From Hoeflea_A sp965204935 (lineage in GTDB: Bacteria > Pseudomonadota > Alphaproteobacteria > Rhizobiales > Rhizobiaceae): a stretch of 64,000 bases of DNA. The position numbers and the translations under genes were made by a program. Shown piece after piece: positions 62,616-64,000 of this stretch. The number at the start of each line of letters is the position of its first letter. Within the stretch, counting starts at the first letter, position 1. A model generated the notes under the pieces. That model was not told the origin of the DNA, searched no databases, and was given only the letters and a program-made list of their open reading frames with translations. The stretch is taken from NCBI RefSeq assembly GCF_965204935.1, contig NZ_CBDBFO010000002.1. One strand, 5' to 3'.

Positions 62616-64000
62616 GTGCGCCTCACCCGACTTCCGCTGCGCGTTCAGCCGGCACCATTCGAGCCCGGGTGGGCCTTGTTCAACCGGCTTGCTTTGCGAC
62701 ATGGCTGTGCGACCGGAACGGAACTGGTGCAACAACTTAAGCTTCGCCGCTATGGATACTTCATCAGGAACATCGAGCGCGGGCATGGCTTTGCCGAGAT
62801 CGCGGCACTGACGGCAATGCCTCTTGACCAGATTCTTCGCAGTTCAATCCGGTGTGCCGGCACGCACATTATCCTGGCTGGAGAAATTCTCCGAAGAACC
62901 CGGCGCGTTGATATTGCAACGATATACGGACGGGTCTGTATCGAATGCCTGCAGGTCGATCTTGAAACGCGTTCCGGCCCCATTCCATGTCGACCGTGGC
63001 GGCGTGCATGGTGGGATGTAGCGGCGATATCGACCTGCCCGATACATGGATCGCTTTTACTTGCAGCATGCCCCGTATGTCACAATGCGCTCGACCGCAA
63101 GGTTCTAAACCCCACACGATGCCGTTGCGGCCAATACTTGTTATCCGTCCCTCGCACGGAAACCTCGCACTCCGATACGCTTGGAGATGCTTATGTTGTC
63201 GGTCGATTAGGCGGGATGAAACGAACTGAGCATCCCTTCCTCGACACAATGGCGCTGACAGATGCGATCGACATCATGCATTGGACCGGCGCCGCCCGGT
63301 TGTGGGGAAAGTCGATGCCCGGATGGAGGGTTCTTCAACCATTGCAACGGGCACAAGCCTTGTCTGCAGGCTTCTGCGTCTTTCAAAATTTCCCGTGCAG
63401 GTTTGAAACCTTGCTGGACCGCATGCTTGAAACTCATCCACGCAGGCGCCGGTCGCCTATCGGCGTCTACGGCAAGCTGCAGAACTGGCTCGGGAGGTCT
63501 GCGAATCCGGCATTCGATCCGCTAAGACAGGCACTGCGACGCCATATCGAGCGGAATATACCAATTACCCCTGGAACCAGGGTGCTGGGCCAGATAACAC
63601 CGGGCGGCGAGCTTACAACTCTTGGGGCCGTGGCCAGCCTTTGTGGCTGTTCCGAAGGACGAATCGCAACAATCGCAGTAGCACTGTCTCTGATCAATCC
63701 CCCGTCTGGCGCCATACGTCGCAGCAGCATCGTTCCCAAGTCGATTGAAGCGCCGCTTGTCGCGTTCTTCCGGTCTTCTTGCGAACGCGAGGAAGCGCGT
63801 CGTCGTCTCAATGTGAGCCGCATGCTGTTCAAAGAACTGCAGTATTTGGGCCTTATCCGCAAAGCATTCTCATTGAACGGTCTGACCATTCCAGCGCGAT
63901 ACTATCTGACGGATATTGACCAATTCCTGGCCAGATTGCACCAGGAAGCGCCGTTGAAGGATCGAATCCCCGAGGGCTGTGAGACCATCACGCGCGCCGT
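62616..64000 (+). CDS. tniQ: TniQ/TnsD-family target-selection protein (3' end beyond window)
   Basis: A GTG at 62616, 5 nt after the tniB stop with AGGAG upstream, opens a frame that stays open to the window edge (461 codons). It reads RLPLRVQPAPFEPGWALFNR at the start and has zinc ligands in VCIECLQVD, STCPIHGSLL, ACPVCHNAL and CRCGQYL, the TniQ zinc-ribbon pattern. A helical C-terminal part with HTH-like segments (TLGAVASLCGCSEGRIATIA) follows. TniQ chooses the insertion site. Length beyond 461 residues suggests a TnsD-like rather than a short CRISPR-type TniQ. Confidence 0.85.
   Translation, partial: MRLTRLPLRVQPAPFEPGWALFNRLALRHGCATGTELVQQLKLRRYGYFIRNIERGHGFAEIAALTAMPLDQILRSSIRCAGTHIILAGEILRRTRRVDIATIYGRVCIECLQVDLETRSGPIPCRPWRRAWWDVAAISTCPIHGSLLLAACPVCHNALDRKVLNPTRCRCGQYLLSVPRTETSHSDTLGDAYVVGRLGGMKRTEHPFLDTMALTDAIDIMHWTGAARLWGKSMPGWRVLQPLQRAQALSAGFCVFQNFPCRFETLLDRMLETHPRRRRSPIGVYGKLQNWLGRSANPAFDPLRQALRRHIERNIPITPGTRVLGQITPGGELTTLGAVASLCGCSEGRIATIAVALSLINPPSGAIRRSSIVPKSIEAPLVAFFRSSCEREEARRRLNVSRMLFKELQYLGLIRKAFSLNGLTIPARYYLTDIDQFLARLHQEAPLKDRIPEGCETITRA

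Overview
The window looks like accessory DNA from a high-GC alphaproteobacterium, probably of the Hyphomicrobiales/Rhizobiales type. The evidence is an Omp2/RopA-like porin, Ti-plasmid-type conjugation genes (traA-traF-traB divergent from traC-traD-traG) with a Ti-like oriT, DUF736 and PAPS-reductase-like genes typical of rhizobial integrative elements, and many alphaproteobacterial insertion sequences. I see no rRNA, ribosomal-protein or central-metabolism genes. The only RNA trace is a 3' tRNA fragment used as an attachment site.

Region 1 (1-19.0 kb) is a defence island. It begins with the C-terminal part of an MmeI-type methylase, then an SF2 helicase and a GIY-YIG nuclease in overlapping frames. 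An intact IS5-family element (4580-5496, TSD TTA) follows. Next comes a Vsr / Dcm / AIPR / PD-(D/E)XK / Z1 helicase / GHKL-ATPase assembly, a recognised composite restriction-like architecture, with an unrecognised 177-aa gene at its head and a small membrane protein. A second IS5-family element (11259-12190, TSD TAA) cuts the Z1 gene; removing it and one TSD copy restores a 915-aa frame. A degraded IS66 transposase and a TIR-like NADase-type protein close the island.

Region 2 (19.1-32.2 kb) starts with a 559-bp IS21 derivative that keeps its ends and a 6-bp TSD. It continues with a small integrative mobilizable element: a short MobF relaxase, TraD/VirD4-type coupling protein, RHH and HTH accessory proteins, a DprA-like plus phosphoribosyltransferase pair as likely cargo, GIY-YIG and unknown genes, and a tyrosine integrase beside a tRNA-Met 3' fragment (att).

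Region 3 (32.2-47.7 kb) is a transposon-riddled surface-protein locus. Nested IS66, IS21, IS1595, IS4 and IS630 elements or relics surround a truncated Slam outer-membrane translocator, an intact Slam-type surface lipoprotein and a fragment of its paralogue, a 746-aa RTX protein and a porin. A C12 tract and a 45-bp repeat shared with the broken paralogue lie upstream of the porin.

Region 4 (48.1-58.5 kb) is a Ti-type DNA-processing module: traB and traF (both frameshifted), traA, oriT, traC, traD, traG and a WGR remnant. VapBC-like toxin-antitoxin genes, DUF736 and a 5'-truncated PAPS-reductase-like gene follow.

Region 5 (58.55 kb to the end) is one end of a Tn7-like transposon: a TnsA-like endonuclease, TniA/TnsB, TniB/TnsC and a TniQ that runs off the window. 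It appears to have inserted into the PAPS-reductase-like gene.

The window therefore stacks three mobility layers (IME, Ti-type element, Tn7-like transposon) with at least four defence modules. Several key genes (Z1, Slam, traF, traB, hsdR, methylase) are broken.
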